Assembly (NCBI RefSeq): GCF_041737375.1
Contig: NZ_JBGSRV010000012.1
Coordinates: forward strand, 1-64,000
Reading direction: 5' to 3'
DNA from: Vampirovibrio sp041737375
GTDB lineage: Bacteria; Cyanobacteriota; Vampirovibrionia; Vampirovibrionales; Vampirovibrionaceae
DNA: 64,000 bases
This document shows positions 33,350-43,008 of this stretch, one piece after another. Under the pieces are notes generated by a model that was not told where the DNA came from, did no database searches, and was given only the letters and a program-made list of their open reading frames with translations. The position numbers and the translations under genes were made by a program. Position 1 is the first letter of the stretch; each line of letters starts with the position of its first letter.

Positions 33350-34030
33350 TTAAATAATTCGTTCTTTGAGCGCTTTTAGGGCGGCGGCGGTTCTGTCTTC
33401 CACTTCCAGTTTTTGAAAAATGTTTTTCAGGTGCGTTTTCACTGTATTCATAGTAATGTACAGCCGCTCTGAAATTTCAGCGTTATTCAGGCCCTGGGTT
33501 ACCAGCTTTAGCACGTCCACTTCCCGCTCTGTAAGCAGGCAAACGCCAGAATTTTTAAAAAGCGGGTTGTAATAAGGATTTCGCTCGGCGGGCTGTAATT
33601 GGCTCATGACAATGCGGACAATTTTGGGATCAATCCAGCAGGCCCCCATGGCCGTGGATTTGATGACATGCACCAGCATTTCCGGCGGGGTTTCTTTCAG
33701 GCAGTAAGAGTTTGCCCCGGAGCTAAAGGCGTCCAGCACATCAGCTTCCTCTTCATGAGAGGTCAGCATGACCACCTTGATTTCCGGGTGCTTGGTTTTA
33801 ATGGCCTGGGTGGCTCGAACTCCATCCATAATGGGCATGCCAATATCCATTAAAATCACATGCGGCCTCAAGGCGCTGGCCATTTCGATGGCTTGGGTGC
33901 CGTCTTCGGCCTCCCCCACCAATTCAATTTCAAGTTGAACCACTTTTAAGGTAGTTTTCACGCTAATACGGGTCAAGCGGGAGTCATCGACCAGTAGCAC
34001 CCTGATTTTAGGAGCGTTGGCGTTTGTCAC
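33350..34030 (-). CDS. NarL/LuxR-type response regulator
   Basis: A 226-residue two-component response regulator. The receiver domain (about residues 8-125) has the acidic pair in VLLVDDSRLTR, the phosphorylated Asp in HVILMDIGMPIMDG, and a conserved Thr and Lys (MLTSHEE, CLKET). A LuxR helix-turn-helix ends the protein (LTEREVDVLKLVTQGLNNAE). The GTG at 34030 follows GGAGG by 7 bases. It overlaps the kinase gene by 23 bases, so the two are co-translated partners. Its targets are unknown. Confidence 0.92.
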   Translation of the reverse strand: MTNANAPKIRVLLVDDSRLTRISVKTTLKVVQLEIELVGEAEDGTQAIEMASALRPHVILMDIGMPIMDGVRATQAIKTKHPEIKVVMLTSHEEEADVLDAFSSGANSYCLKETPPEMLVHVIKSTAMGACWIDPKIVRIVMSQLQPAERNPYYNPLFKNSGVCLLTEREVDVLKLVTQGLNNAEISERLYITMNTVKTHLKNIFQKLEVEDRTAAALKALKERII

Positions 34031-35945
34031 CAGCAACCCTCCTGTCCTGACCCTGAGGTTGCTGGGTGGATAGCGTGAAACTAACGGCAGCGCCTTCCCC
34101 CTCGGTGCTTTCTACCCATAAGGGGTTATGGTGGGCGCAGAGCACCTGAAAACAGTTAAATAAACCCAGTCCAATACTCATTGGGTTTCGGCCTTTGCTG
34201 GCCGCAAATTGTTGAAACAAATGGGGTAAATCATTGATAGAGAAGCCAATTCCTGAATCCTGAATAACGACGAGCAGACGATTTTTTAATTTAACAGGGT
34301 GTTTAAGGGTGGTATGCTGAAACGCGCTTACTTTATAAACGGTGTCACTCCCATAATGTACCTTGTCTATAATTTTGCATACTATCTTACCGTGAATGGG
34401 GGTATTGATGATAGCGTTGCTAATTAAATTATGTAAAATCCGCTTTATTTCCAGGCTATCGGCATAAACCGGCGGGGTTTCCGCTTGCTCGGTTTCCTGT
34501 TTTAATTCCAGCTGAATTGATTTTTCCTGAGCCAGAGAGCGCAATTCAGCCACGGTGTCCGCCATCAGCCGCACCAGATCCACAGGCTCAAACAGCAGGG
34601 CCACATCTCCGGCCTCATAGCGATACACTTCCAGCAGGCCATTGACCAGAGACAGGCAAGAGCCGTTGGAGGATTTCAGAATGCCCAGCACCTCTTTTTG
34701 TTCAGTATTCAGGGTGCCGTAGGCTTCCGCTATAAAGTAGGCCAAGGTTTGCTTTTCTGCTAGTAAAGGTACCTTTAAATCGTGGGTCAGGGTGGCCACA
34801 AACTCGTCTTTCAGTTTATGTTCTTGTCGCAACCGCACAATCATGCGATTAAAGGCTTTGGCCAGTTGCCGGATTTCCTGCACCCCGGAAATCAGTACCT
34901 GATCGCCCTCTTTCATCACGTTTTCCCGGCTCAGGGTGTTTACTTGAGTAATTAATTTTAAAAGTGGCTGGGTAATGGTTCGTGCCGCTATCATGGCCAG
35001 TAACACGGAAAAAATAAGGCTGGCCATCGCAATTAAGTAAACGCCAATGTAATAATTATCAAGAAACATTCCTGAGGGCTTTAAGGGTAAAATATGCACC
35101 ACTCTGGCAATAGGATGATGATCAAGGGAATATAAAGGCTGTTGGCTGATTTGATAGCTCTCTGAACCCGGTTTGGCGGTAAAGTCAGGATGTTGCTCGG
35201 GAGGTAGGGTTGCCAGCAGGGCCAGTAGCGCGGTGGCGTCTTCCAGGTTTTTTCCGGCATGATTTTGGGCCAGCAGGCTTAAGGCAGGCCCTTTTTGCCC
35301 CGAGTTATCCTCTTCCAGAATCCACATGACGGTTTGCAGGCCGCTTTGGTTTTGATAAATCCGGTTGAGAAAACCAGCATCCAGCGGAAGCCCGTAAATG
35401 CTTTCCCCGCCTTTATTTGTGCCTGTCGCTTCTTTTTTTTGCATCAGGTACAACTGGTGATTGATCGGGGCTAAAAAACTTTGATTACCCAGCCTCTGGC
35501 CGTAGGTAGCTTTTGCGTCTGGGTGCGTGTCTTTGAAAAGTTGAGACGCTTTCAAACATATTAAATGCTGGGTTTCTGGACAGCCTTGGTCTGCCGATTC
35601 CCGAATGGGCCGGGTTAACAGCTCAAGGGTGTCTTTCCGTTCTGCCAAGGCGCCTTCAAACAGGTTTTGGCTTAACTGGAGTTGCTGATGGGAGGCCTCG
35701 CCCAGATGGGTGGCCAGCACTGAGGCGGTGAACGCAATGAGCGTACACAGCGGAATGGCCAGCAAAAACAGGAATAAAATCAGGAAGCGGGTGGTAATGG
35801 TATCCAGGGCCAGTGGGGACAGCTGGGCCATGGTTTTTGTCCATCTCTGGGACAGTTTTTGGTAAATTCTGTAAAATGGTATAGTTTGGTCAGCGCCCAC
35901 AAGGCCACTCCCATTCTTGGAATCAGTCGGGGTTAAACCGGCCAT
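34008..35945 (-). CDS. Membrane sensor histidine kinase
   Basis: About 645 residues. Two membrane helices (near 50-75 and 300-325) bracket an extracytoplasmic sensing region of ~220 residues with no recognised domain. A HAMP linker, the phosphoacceptor helix ATLTHDLKVPLLAEK with its His, and an ATPase domain (LISNAIINTP N-box, QDSGIGFS, IGLGLFNC G-boxes) follow. It pairs with the overlapping response regulator. The ATG at 35945 has AAGGGAA very close, so a start further downstream is possible. Confidence 0.88.
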   Translation of the reverse strand: MAGLTPTDSKNGSGLVGADQTIPFYRIYQKLSQRWTKTMAQLSPLALDTITTRFLILFLFLLAIPLCTLIAFTASVLATHLGEASHQQLQLSQNLFEGALAERKDTLELLTRPIRESADQGCPETQHLICLKASQLFKDTHPDAKATYGQRLGNQSFLAPINHQLYLMQKKEATGTNKGGESIYGLPLDAGFLNRIYQNQSGLQTVMWILEEDNSGQKGPALSLLAQNHAGKNLEDATALLALLATLPPEQHPDFTAKPGSESYQISQQPLYSLDHHPIARVVHILPLKPSGMFLDNYYIGVYLIAMASLIFSVLLAMIAARTITQPLLKLITQVNTLSRENVMKEGDQVLISGVQEIRQLAKAFNRMIVRLRQEHKLKDEFVATLTHDLKVPLLAEKQTLAYFIAEAYGTLNTEQKEVLGILKSSNGSCLSLVNGLLEVYRYEAGDVALLFEPVDLVRLMADTVAELRSLAQEKSIQLELKQETEQAETPPVYADSLEIKRILHNLISNAIINTPIHGKIVCKIIDKVHYGSDTVYKVSAFQHTTLKHPVKLKNRLLVVIQDSGIGFSINDLPHLFQQFAASKGRNPMSIGLGLFNCFQVLCAHHNPLWVESTEGEGAAVSFTLSTQQPQGQDRRVAGDKRQRS

Positions 35946-36100
35946 TTCCCTTACCACTTTGAATTGAATCAGAAAGGGATTTGTGCCGAGCCGGGACGCT
36001 GCTGATATCCGTATTTAACTGGCCGATAATGAATCCGTCACTCTTCCTTTATTGTAGTTGATTTTTCAGGATTCACGTCGGCTCTCTTATAAGGTCCCTT

Positions 36101-37042
36101 ATGCAAGTCTCTGATTTTAATATCCAGCGTGATTCCCAGTATTACAAGGTTTTGGGTCGGGATAACCGGCGACAACAAGCCCGGCGTTTCGCGCATCGGC
36201 TGGGATGCTGGTACGAAGCCTTGTGGGTAGCCCCTCGGTTGACATCTTTAGCATCACAAGACGGAGGACGTCCCCCCCGTCTTTCTACCTGCATTATGAC
36301 CATGAATTCCGCCGAACGTATTCGGCCTTTGCTGCAGTACATCCGCCGTTTTTCTGATGAAATTGTGGTGGGGGTGGATAGCAAAACCACCGATAATACG
36401 CTGGAAGCCTGTCAGGGCTTGGCGGATGAGTTGTTTGTAATTCCCAGTGACGCGTTGACCTGCAACGCCGGTTTGGAAGCGCTGGTGGCCCGTTGTCATG
36501 GGGATTGGATTTTGAGACTGGATGATGACGAGTTTCCTGAGCCCCGCTTTGAAAAAATGATAGGGGGGCTGATGCGCCAGCGGCATTATACGCACTACAA
36601 AATTCCCCGGTTGCACCTGTGTCAGGTGGAACCGGAACCCTTACGCTGGATTGATGATGGGTATCTATACCCCGATTATCAGATGCGGTTGTTTCGCAAC
36701 GACCCGTCCTTGCTCAAGTTTCCCGGTGCGGTGGGGCATTTGGGCATTGAGTGCCAAGGCCCCAAGGGCCGCTTGAACACGGTTAATCTGGTACACCTGA
36801 ATTTGGCCATTAACCCCCGCTTTAAGCGAGAGGCCAAGCTGAGTACCTATATTGAGCGGCTGAACGGGGGATGGGTGCATCCGGTAAACGAGCATGCCTT
36901 GCTGTTCGAGGATTTTAATTACCGCATTAAGCCCTATCATCATCCCGATGCGGACTTTAGGGCCTTATTAAAAGAAACCACGTTACATCAGCGGCAAATT
37001 TATGAGCAAGCCCATAGCGGCTTGGCTTTCTCTCCACATTGA
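36101..37042 (+). CDS. Family 2 glycosyltransferase
   Basis: A 313-residue inverting GT-A glycosyltransferase. The nucleotide-sugar fold begins at LSTCIMTMNSAERIRPLLQY, with IVVGVDSKTTDNTLEA, and the metal-binding DxD-type motif is WILRLDDDEFPEP. The remainder has no membrane helix. The donor and acceptor are unknown; envelope polysaccharide or lipid glycosylation is usual. AAGG lies 6-7 bases before the ATG. It stands alone. Confidence 0.85.
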   Translation: MQVSDFNIQRDSQYYKVLGRDNRRQQARRFAHRLGCWYEALWVAPRLTSLASQDGGRPPRLSTCIMTMNSAERIRPLLQYIRRFSDEIVVGVDSKTTDNTLEACQGLADELFVIPSDALTCNAGLEALVARCHGDWILRLDDDEFPEPRFEKMIGGLMRQRHYTHYKIPRLHLCQVEPEPLRWIDDGYLYPDYQMRLFRNDPSLLKFPGAVGHLGIECQGPKGRLNTVNLVHLNLAINPRFKREAKLSTYIERLNGGWVHPVNEHALLFEDFNYRIKPYHHPDADFRALLKETTLHQRQIYEQAHSGLAFSPH

Positions 37043-37094
37043 ACCAGGCAGTTTTTTGACCTGAGTTTCAATCCAATAGCGCTTTTTTAATTTT

Positions 37095-37295
37095 TTAAGA
37101 GGATGGCGAGGTGATTTCCGCGAAAAACTCGTCCTGGGTTCGCGTTAGCTTTAAAAGCGACCATATACGGCCAAAATGTCTCAGGGCTAAGCGGTATTGC
37201 GGACTTTCCTTGCCTTGTTGAATGGCAATGTCGCTCAAAGCGCTCTCGGCCTGACTCAAATCTCTTTGCAGGGTGCGCTGTTCTAATTTAGGCAT
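37095..37295 (-). CDS. Small hypothetical protein, 66 residues
   Basis: No family recognised. The protein is soluble and mostly helical (LEQRTLQRDLSQAESALSDI), with a basic middle and no signal peptide. The start at 37295 is supported by GGAGG at 7 bases; an upstream in-frame start at 37313 lacks one. It lies between the glycosyltransferase and ispE. Confidence 0.6.
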   Translation of the reverse strand: MPKLEQRTLQRDLSQAESALSDIAIQQGKESPQYRLALRHFGRIWSLLKLTRTQDEFFAEITSPSS

Positions 37296-37461
37296 TGTAA
37301 AGCCTCCAAACAAGGGTGATGGTTTTTAGGGGAATGTTTTTTCAGACGTGCGGTTTTTCGGCAAACGCACAAAAAAGGTCTATATTAAAAAAAACAAAGT
37401 GATGCCGAAAATTGCCTACACTGCTGATTTCATAATCGGGAACACACGCTGGAAAACCGCT

Positions 37462-38424
37462 TTAAAGGGCGGCTTGTGCCAATTCCGGGGCATGATGCGT
37501 TTGATTGGTTTGCATGGCCCCGCCCCGGTAAGTGTGCGTCCAGAACACCTCAAAGCTGGATGCCGGGAATGCTTCGTTAATCGCTTTACGAAGGGTGTGT
37601 CCCCCTTCTGTAAAGCCAATCATGGCGGAACCGCTGCCGGTTAACAGCGGACGGCGAATGCCCGCTTCTTTCATCTTGCGAGCCATTTGGCCAAGCAGCG
37701 GATATTCGGGGAACAGCACTTTTTCAAAATCGTTTAACAGGTACGATTCCAAATCCACTTCATCTCGCAAGCGGCGCTTTTGCCGAACTTCTTTTAAGGC
37801 CATCAAAATATGCTCTGGCGATCGGGTTTCGTAGCGGGCGCCGGAGGCAAAGCGGTGATAGGCCATGCCGGTATTGATGTTTAAATTCCTGGGCTTAATC
37901 ACCACCAGCGGCATTTCTTCCACCAGGTTGGGAGGCAAGGGGTCCACCACCTCTCCTTTCCCGCTCACCAGGGCTAGCCCGCCGCTGATGAAAAAGGGAA
38001 TGTCTGAGCCTAGTTTGGCGGCCATGGCCCGCAGTTGTTCCTCGCTTAAATGGGCATGGGCCAAATGGTTTAAAATCACCAGCATGGCGGCGGCATCCGA
38101 GCTACCCCCGCCTAATCCCGCCTGCATGGGGATTTCTTTTTGCAGATGCACTTTTAAGCCCAGCGGCGGCAATTGGGTTTCATCCCAAAACAATCGGTAG
38201 GCTTTTACAATTAAATTGTCCTTGGCCCGGTATTCCAGCTCGGGAATGTTGCAGGTGAGCTGAATGGTGCGCTGTTTGCCTTCTTGGGGCAAGGGGCTTA
38301 CATCCAGCCGATCCCACAGGCGAATGGCCTGCATGACGGAGCAAAGCTCGTGGTAACCATCAGAAAGCCGGGGACGAATATTCAGGAACAAGTTAATCTT
38401 GGCGGGCGTTTGAACCGAAAGCAT
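37462..38424 (-). CDS. ispE: 4-diphosphocytidyl-2-C-methyl-D-erythritol kinase
   Basis: A 320-residue GHMP kinase of the MEP isoprenoid pathway. Visible are TPAKINLFLNIRPRLSDGYH at the start, the ATP loop PMQAGLGGGSSDAAAML, and the C-terminal TGSGSAMIGF. The start lies inside the 3' end of rsmA (32-base overlap), with GGAGAG at 7 bases. The rsmA-ispE pair is a common arrangement in bacteria. The run ROK kinase, rsmA, ispE is very tight and is probably one operon. Confidence 0.96.
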   Translation of the reverse strand: MLSVQTPAKINLFLNIRPRLSDGYHELCSVMQAIRLWDRLDVSPLPQEGKQRTIQLTCNIPELEYRAKDNLIVKAYRLFWDETQLPPLGLKVHLQKEIPMQAGLGGGSSDAAAMLVILNHLAHAHLSEEQLRAMAAKLGSDIPFFISGGLALVSGKGEVVDPLPPNLVEEMPLVVIKPRNLNINTGMAYHRFASGARYETRSPEHILMALKEVRQKRRLRDEVDLESYLLNDFEKVLFPEYPLLGQMARKMKEAGIRRPLLTGSGSAMIGFTEGGHTLRKAINEAFPASSFEVFWTHTYRGGAMQTNQTHHAPELAQAAL

Positions 38425-39286
38425 TGGTTAACTCTCCAAAAGTCACAATAGAGATGGCTTCAGCTCTGAGGCCAGAGTGAACGCCTGTCTCCGAGAAGAT
38501 TTTATCGATAACAGCGCCGCTTGCAAAGGAACTACTTAGCAAGGCGTTGCGAATGGTTTTCCGTTTGGCGGAAAACGCCGCTTTAATCAGTTTGGAAAAC
38601 AGCTTCAAATCGTGAACTTTCACCAGGGGTTCTTTGCGGGGTACTAGTGTTAATACCGCCGATTCCACCTTGGGGGGCGGATAAAAATCCGTGGCGGGCA
38701 CTACAAAGTCAAAACGGGGTTCAAACCAATACTGCAAGGCGATAGAAAGCGGGTTAAACGCCCGTTGTCCGGGTGAGGCGCAAATGCGCTCGGCCACTTC
38801 TTTTTGCACCATAACGGTTAATTGGCTGATGCGCTGCCTTAAGGGGTGTTCCGCCTCATACAGTTCCCCGGCCAGTAAAAACATGATTTTAGAGGTGATT
38901 TGATAGGGTAAATTGCCCACAATTTTAAATTTGGGGGCGGCCACCGTTTCAAAATCAAAGCGCAAAATATCCTGTTCCACCAGATTCAGGTTGGGGAAAG
39001 TTTCTGGCTTAAAGCGCCCCTCCAGATGCCAGCACATACGCCGATCCAGTTCCACGGCGGTTAGCTGGCAGCCGGTGGCCAGCAGTTTTTCGGTTAAAAA
39101 ACCGCCGCCGGGGCCAATTTCAATCAGGGTATCCTCGGGTTGCAGATCCATTAATCCGCAAATATCGTCCAGCACTTTTTCCCGAATCAGGAAGTGCTGG
39201 CTGAAACGTTTTTTCAGCCGCAAATGGCGGGCTTGTTCCAGCAAGGGGTTATTGGTAGGGCGGGGTTGTTTGGGGTATGAAGGCAT
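38393..39286 (-). CDS. rsmA: 16S rRNA dimethyladenosine transferase RsmA/KsgA
   Basis: A 297-residue methyltransferase that dimethylates two adjacent adenosines near the 3' end of 16S rRNA. Motif I is IEIGPGGGFLTEKLL and motif IV is IVGNLPYQITSKIMF, both diagnostic. The N-terminal KKRFSQHFL matches the family. The ATG immediately follows the TAA of the upstream ROK kinase gene, so translation is coupled, and the 3' end overlaps ispE. Confidence 0.96.
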   Translation of the reverse strand: MPSYPKQPRPTNNPLLEQARHLRLKKRFSQHFLIREKVLDDICGLMDLQPEDTLIEIGPGGGFLTEKLLATGCQLTAVELDRRMCWHLEGRFKPETFPNLNLVEQDILRFDFETVAAPKFKIVGNLPYQITSKIMFLLAGELYEAEHPLRQRISQLTVMVQKEVAERICASPGQRAFNPLSIALQYWFEPRFDFVVPATDFYPPPKVESAVLTLVPRKEPLVKVHDLKLFSKLIKAAFSAKRKTIRNALLSSSFASGAVIDKIFSETGVHSGLRAEAISIVTFGELTNAFGSNARQD

Positions 39287-40321
39287 TTAGGTCAGGGGCT
39301 CAGGTTGGGACTCGATGGCCAGGTAAGCGGCTCCTACAATGCCAGCATGATTGCCAAGCGCTGCGGGAACCAGTTTGAATGCGTGACTCATGGAGCGCTC
39401 ACGGGTACGCTCCAGTAACAGGTTGAAATCCACAAATTGGGCCAAGCCGCCGCCCACCACAATCATATCGGGGTCCATGACGTTAATGAGGCTGCTCAGG
39501 CCCACCGCAATATGGTTGTGCCATTCATCCATAATTTGAACGCCAATGTGGTTGTCGTTTTTCCAGGCGGCAATGACGGCGTAAGTGGTTACCACGCCGT
39601 TTTCACAGTATTTGGATTTGAATTCCTGCTGAGCGGTTTCCGGGGCGGCTTCCACAATCAGTTCGGCGGTGGTTTGCAGGCCGGTGCCAGAAGCGTAGGC
39701 TTCCCAGCAGTCCCAGCGCCCACAGGTACATTTGCGTTCCCGTTTATGCCCAATGGCAATGTGTCCGCCTTCTCCGGCGTAAAAGTGGGAACCCCGATAC
39801 ATTTGCCCGTTAAACACAATGCCCATGCCCACCCCGGTTCCCAAGGTAATGGCAAACATGTTTTGGGCGCCTTTAGCGGCCCCGGTGCGCCATTCGCCAT
39901 AAGCGGCGGCGTTGGCGTCATTTTCCATATGCACGGGCAAGCCGATTTTGGCTTCCAGTAGTTCTTTTAAATTGCATAAATTTTTCAGGGCAGGCATGTT
40001 GCCGGTGGAGCCTAAAATACGGCCATGAATGGAATCCACCACCCCGGCGGTGGAAATACCCACTCCAGAAACCTGATGCTCGGCATGCAGCCGTTGAATC
40101 ATATCCACCAGCGTGTTTAAAAACGTTTCAGAATCCTCGGGGGTGGGGCTGTTCATCATGGACAACAGCTCGTCTTCTCCCGTTTGCGGATTGGTTTTAA
40201 CCACAGCGGCGTTGATTTTGGTGCCGCCAATGTCAATCCCGATAGGCGCTTGACCGATGGCCACCTGTGAGGGGCGATGGTAAGGCTGGGGATTGGCTTG
40301 GGAAACAACGGTATCTTTCAT
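39287..40321 (-). CDS. ROK-family sugar kinase (glucokinase-like)
   Basis: A 344-residue ROK-family protein. The ATP motif is IGIDIGGTKINAAVV, and the zinc-binding signature CTCGRWDCWEAYASGTGL with its His (GHIAIGHKRERKCTCG) is complete, as in glucokinases and N-acylhexosamine kinases. There is no DNA-binding domain, so it is an enzyme, not a ROK repressor. The substrate is most likely glucose but is not proven. It leads the rsmA-ispE run. Confidence 0.9.
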   Translation of the reverse strand: MKDTVVSQANPQPYHRPSQVAIGQAPIGIDIGGTKINAAVVKTNPQTGEDELLSMMNSPTPEDSETFLNTLVDMIQRLHAEHQVSGVGISTAGVVDSIHGRILGSTGNMPALKNLCNLKELLEAKIGLPVHMENDANAAAYGEWRTGAAKGAQNMFAITLGTGVGMGIVFNGQMYRGSHFYAGEGGHIAIGHKRERKCTCGRWDCWEAYASGTGLQTTAELIVEAAPETAQQEFKSKYCENGVVTTYAVIAAWKNDNHIGVQIMDEWHNHIAVGLSSLINVMDPDMIVVGGGLAQFVDFNLLLERTRERSMSHAFKLVPAALGNHAGIVGAAYLAIESQPEPLT

Positions 40322-40352
40322 GGCGCTGCGCTCTCTGGTTGATGGATAACGG

Positions 40353-40979
40353 TTATACAGTTCGTTGAAACGAAGTGCGTGAAGGGTTGAAGGGTGCAGG
40401 ATTGTCGTGGATGGCGGGAGGCAGGAAAGGCAGTAACTGTCGAAGCGTTTCCTGTGCCGTGCGTCGGGCCACCTGATTGATTAGGGCTTCTCCGGCTTCT
40501 TCCGTAAAGCGGTAAGCGGCATAAGAGCCCATGGGGTACTGGTTGGTGGCGTAGTGAATGACCGTATTCAACATCGGTCCAATTGCTTTTGGCTCGTTGA
40601 TTTTACCGTAAAAGCGGGCCAATTGCATCTGAACTGCCGGATCGATATGACTGTTGAGATGCGCCGCGGCGGGATAAAGTGTCTCTACCCCGGAAACGCC
40701 TTGCTCGGCCAGTCGGCTGGCGGTATGCAAGGCCTCCAGAATGGTGGTGGTGGTATTGGTGCTTTTAAGCAGCAAATGCAAAGAAGGCAGGGCATTCTCC
40801 CGCAGCGCCACAATGCGGTTGACCAAAGCTTCGTTAAATTGAGTCAGACCGTCCACCCCAACCTGGGTAGTCATACCCAACTGGGCTACCAAAGATGCCG
40901 GATCTGCTGGCCATGGCGATGGCATGGTGGGTGCGTACGGCTTTAAGGCCATAGCAGGGTAAGCTGGGAGCGGATTCAT
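40353..40979 (-). CDS. Hypothetical alpha-helical protein, 208 residues
   Basis: No family recognised. After a Pro-rich start (MNPLPAYPAMALKPYAPTMP), it is almost all alpha-helical with paired helices that recall HEAT/ARM-type solenoids (ENALPSLHLLLKSTNTTTTI, ALHTASRLAEQGVSGVETLY). The C-terminus FTEEAGEALINQVARRTAQE is well ordered. It lacks a signal peptide. AAGGAGAGCC lies before the ATG. It precedes the ROK kinase by 31 bases and may belong to the same transcript. Confidence 0.65.
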   Translation of the reverse strand: MNPLPAYPAMALKPYAPTMPSPWPADPASLVAQLGMTTQVGVDGLTQFNEALVNRIVALRENALPSLHLLLKSTNTTTTILEALHTASRLAEQGVSGVETLYPAAAHLNSHIDPAVQMQLARFYGKINEPKAIGPMLNTVIHYATNQYPMGSYAAYRFTEEAGEALINQVARRTAQETLRQLLPFLPPAIHDNPAPFNPSRTSFQRTV

Positions 40980-41258
40980 AGGCTCTCCTTAGTATTGATC
41001 ACAGGAACCGGAATGATGCGCTTAGTATGGGCTTTATATTTTTAAAGCCCCTGAACCCTGAAAGTTGTTAGCGGGCGAGGTGCTTTCAATGGGCGGCTGG
41101 GTTTTTGTCTTGGGGGTATGAAAATCATCGATTCACTTTACATTTGCATTACAATAGTTCAAATTGCAAAATCATGCGCCCGCTTCCTCCCATAGGCGTG
41201 GTGAAAGCAATAACCAATCAAAATCAACAATAAAATAAAAAGGATTTGTGGCTCCCCT

Positions 41259-42134
41259 ATGCGCTTCTCAATCCGCAGGCTTGTAATGGTAATCCTGATG
41301 GCACTGGCTGGTCTGTCCCTCTGGTACATTTTTAATACGCCGGGCAGTAAGCCGGTTGTTATTTCCGTTTATGAGCCGCCCATTATTTCCGCTGAAAAAC
41401 GCATTCAGGATATCGGCAAGGCGGAAACCGACCAGAAAGTACCCGCGCACTTCCTGATTTATAACGTGGGCGGCAAGCCTTTACGCATTGCCGATGTACA
41501 GACTTCTTGCGGCTGTACGGTGGCCAGACTGTCTAAAACCGTTCTGGTTCCCGGTGATTTTGCCCGTATTGATGTGGAACTGGATACCAGCATTAAGCTG
41601 GGCAAGGTTCGTAAGCAAATTACCATTAAAAGCAACGATCCCAAACGCCCGGAACTGCCCCTGTTTTTGGTGGGCGAAGTGTTGCCTAAAAAAATGGTGG
41701 GTCACGCTCAAATGACACTGACCCCAAAGGATAAGCTGGTTTTGTTCAAGGGAGATTGCGCCACTTGCCATGTGCAGGCAGGCAAAGGCAAAACGGGGCA
41801 GGCCTTGTTTGTGGCAGATTGCGCCATGTGCCACGGCATCAATGGGCAGGGACACCTCAGCGCCGGGCCTTCCTTGCTGGGCCGTAACTATGACGATGAG
41901 GCCACCGTGCAACGGACCCGAAAAATCATTGCCGAAGGTTCTCCCAACTCTCCGCAAATGCCGCCTTTCTCTCAAAAACAGGGCGGTCCTTTAACCGATG
42001 ATGAGATTGATTCACTGGTTACTTTTTTGAAAGTGCAAAACATGAAGCACCGCATGGGCTTGCTGAACCAACCGGCAGAAGCCGATGTGGAAGATGCGGC
42101 GGCCTTTGAGGAAGCGCTAAGGCAGCCCCATTAA
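41259..42134 (+). CDS. DUF1573 domain fused to cytochrome c
   Basis: A 291-residue protein with an N-terminal membrane anchor (about residues 9-27), a DUF1573 beta-sandwich (about 45-150, with LRIADVQTSCGCTVARL) and a C-terminal cytochrome c domain. The canonical heme motif is CAMCHG at 188-192 inside ALFVADCAMCHG, with a likely Met ligand in PNSPQMPPFS. An extra CATCH lies at 167-171. It should face the outside of the inner membrane and needs the ResB/CcsA system found at 22140. Its electron partner is unknown. AAGGA is 14 bases before the ATG. Confidence 0.82.
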   Translation: MRFSIRRLVMVILMALAGLSLWYIFNTPGSKPVVISVYEPPIISAEKRIQDIGKAETDQKVPAHFLIYNVGGKPLRIADVQTSCGCTVARLSKTVLVPGDFARIDVELDTSIKLGKVRKQITIKSNDPKRPELPLFLVGEVLPKKMVGHAQMTLTPKDKLVLFKGDCATCHVQAGKGKTGQALFVADCAMCHGINGQGHLSAGPSLLGRNYDDEATVQRTRKIIAEGSPNSPQMPPFSQKQGGPLTDDEIDSLVTFLKVQNMKHRMGLLNQPAEADVEDAAAFEEALRQPH

Positions 42135-42160
42135 TTTGGACTGTCCATAATAAGCAGGCT

Positions 42161-42907
42161 TTAAGGGCGCTTTTGCTCGGCCCGGCGGCGTTCTTCTTCC
42201 AATGACTGAGCGGTACGCCCAATCAGCAAGGCCGCCTGGGCTTTCACCAGCCAGCTGTCGTCTCCCAAGGCGGTTACCGCTAACGGTAAGAACTGGTTGC
42301 TAAAGGTGGGGCCGTTGCCATGCTCCACCATTTCCAAAAAGGCGCTTAAAATGGTAAGCCGAATGTAAGGGGCCTGTTTGCCGGTATTGGTGCGGGCTTG
42401 CTCATACGCTGCCGTTAGTTTGGGCAATGCGGCGGCCCCCAGTCGGGCCATGGCTTCGGCCACCTGCTTGCGAACCCCCGGATCATCGTGTCCCAAAATG
42501 GCGCTTAAAGCATCCAAAGCGGCATAGGCCCGGACCGAGCCCAAGGCGTAGGCGGCATTGGCCACCACACTGCTTTCCCGGTCTTTTAACTGTTGAATCA
42601 GCAGTGGTACGGCCTGCTCAAGAGGAGAGGCCCCTGCTTGCAGGGCGGTGGGTTTGAGGCCGCCTGCGGGTTGGTTGAAAGCGAAAACCTGCTTCCCCTC
42701 AAACTCATAATCAAATCCGGCTCGGCGAATGGCCTCTTCCGCCTCTTCCACGGAAGGGAACAGGGCGGCTTCCGCCCCGGACGGGTTGGGAATCAGTACC
42801 CGGCCCTGAGGGGTGGCAATGGCCATAGAAGGCACGGCGAACCAAACTTGTACCTGCCCTTCGGTCGTGCGTTTTTTAATTTTTTTAATGGGAATAAAGC
42901 TGCTCAT
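42161..42907 (-). CDS. HEAT-repeat protein, 248 residues
   Basis: A soluble protein with two parts. The N-terminal ~80 residues are a small unrecognised domain. The rest is a HEAT-like solenoid: QAVPLLIQQLKDRESSVVAN, AAYALGSVRAYAALDALSAI and DDPGVRKQVAEAMARLGAAA, with the alternating helix pattern also seen in phycobilisome lyase-like HEAT proteins. HEAT arrays bind proteins. No signal peptide is visible. No strong ribosome binding site precedes the start. Confidence 0.75.
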   Translation of the reverse strand: MSSFIPIKKIKKRTTEGQVQVWFAVPSMAIATPQGRVLIPNPSGAEAALFPSVEEAEEAIRRAGFDYEFEGKQVFAFNQPAGGLKPTALQAGASPLEQAVPLLIQQLKDRESSVVANAAYALGSVRAYAALDALSAILGHDDPGVRKQVAEAMARLGAAALPKLTAAYEQARTNTGKQAPYIRLTILSAFLEMVEHGNGPTFSNQFLPLAVTALGDDSWLVKAQAALLIGRTAQSLEEERRRAEQKRP

Positions 42908-43008
42908 ACTGCTATTATGCCAGCTTTTGGCAGGAATGGTTTAAGCATGCCCACAGACGCATGAACCCGGCAGCCTTTTTTCTTCTTACTGCGATACAGC
43001 TGAATGCT

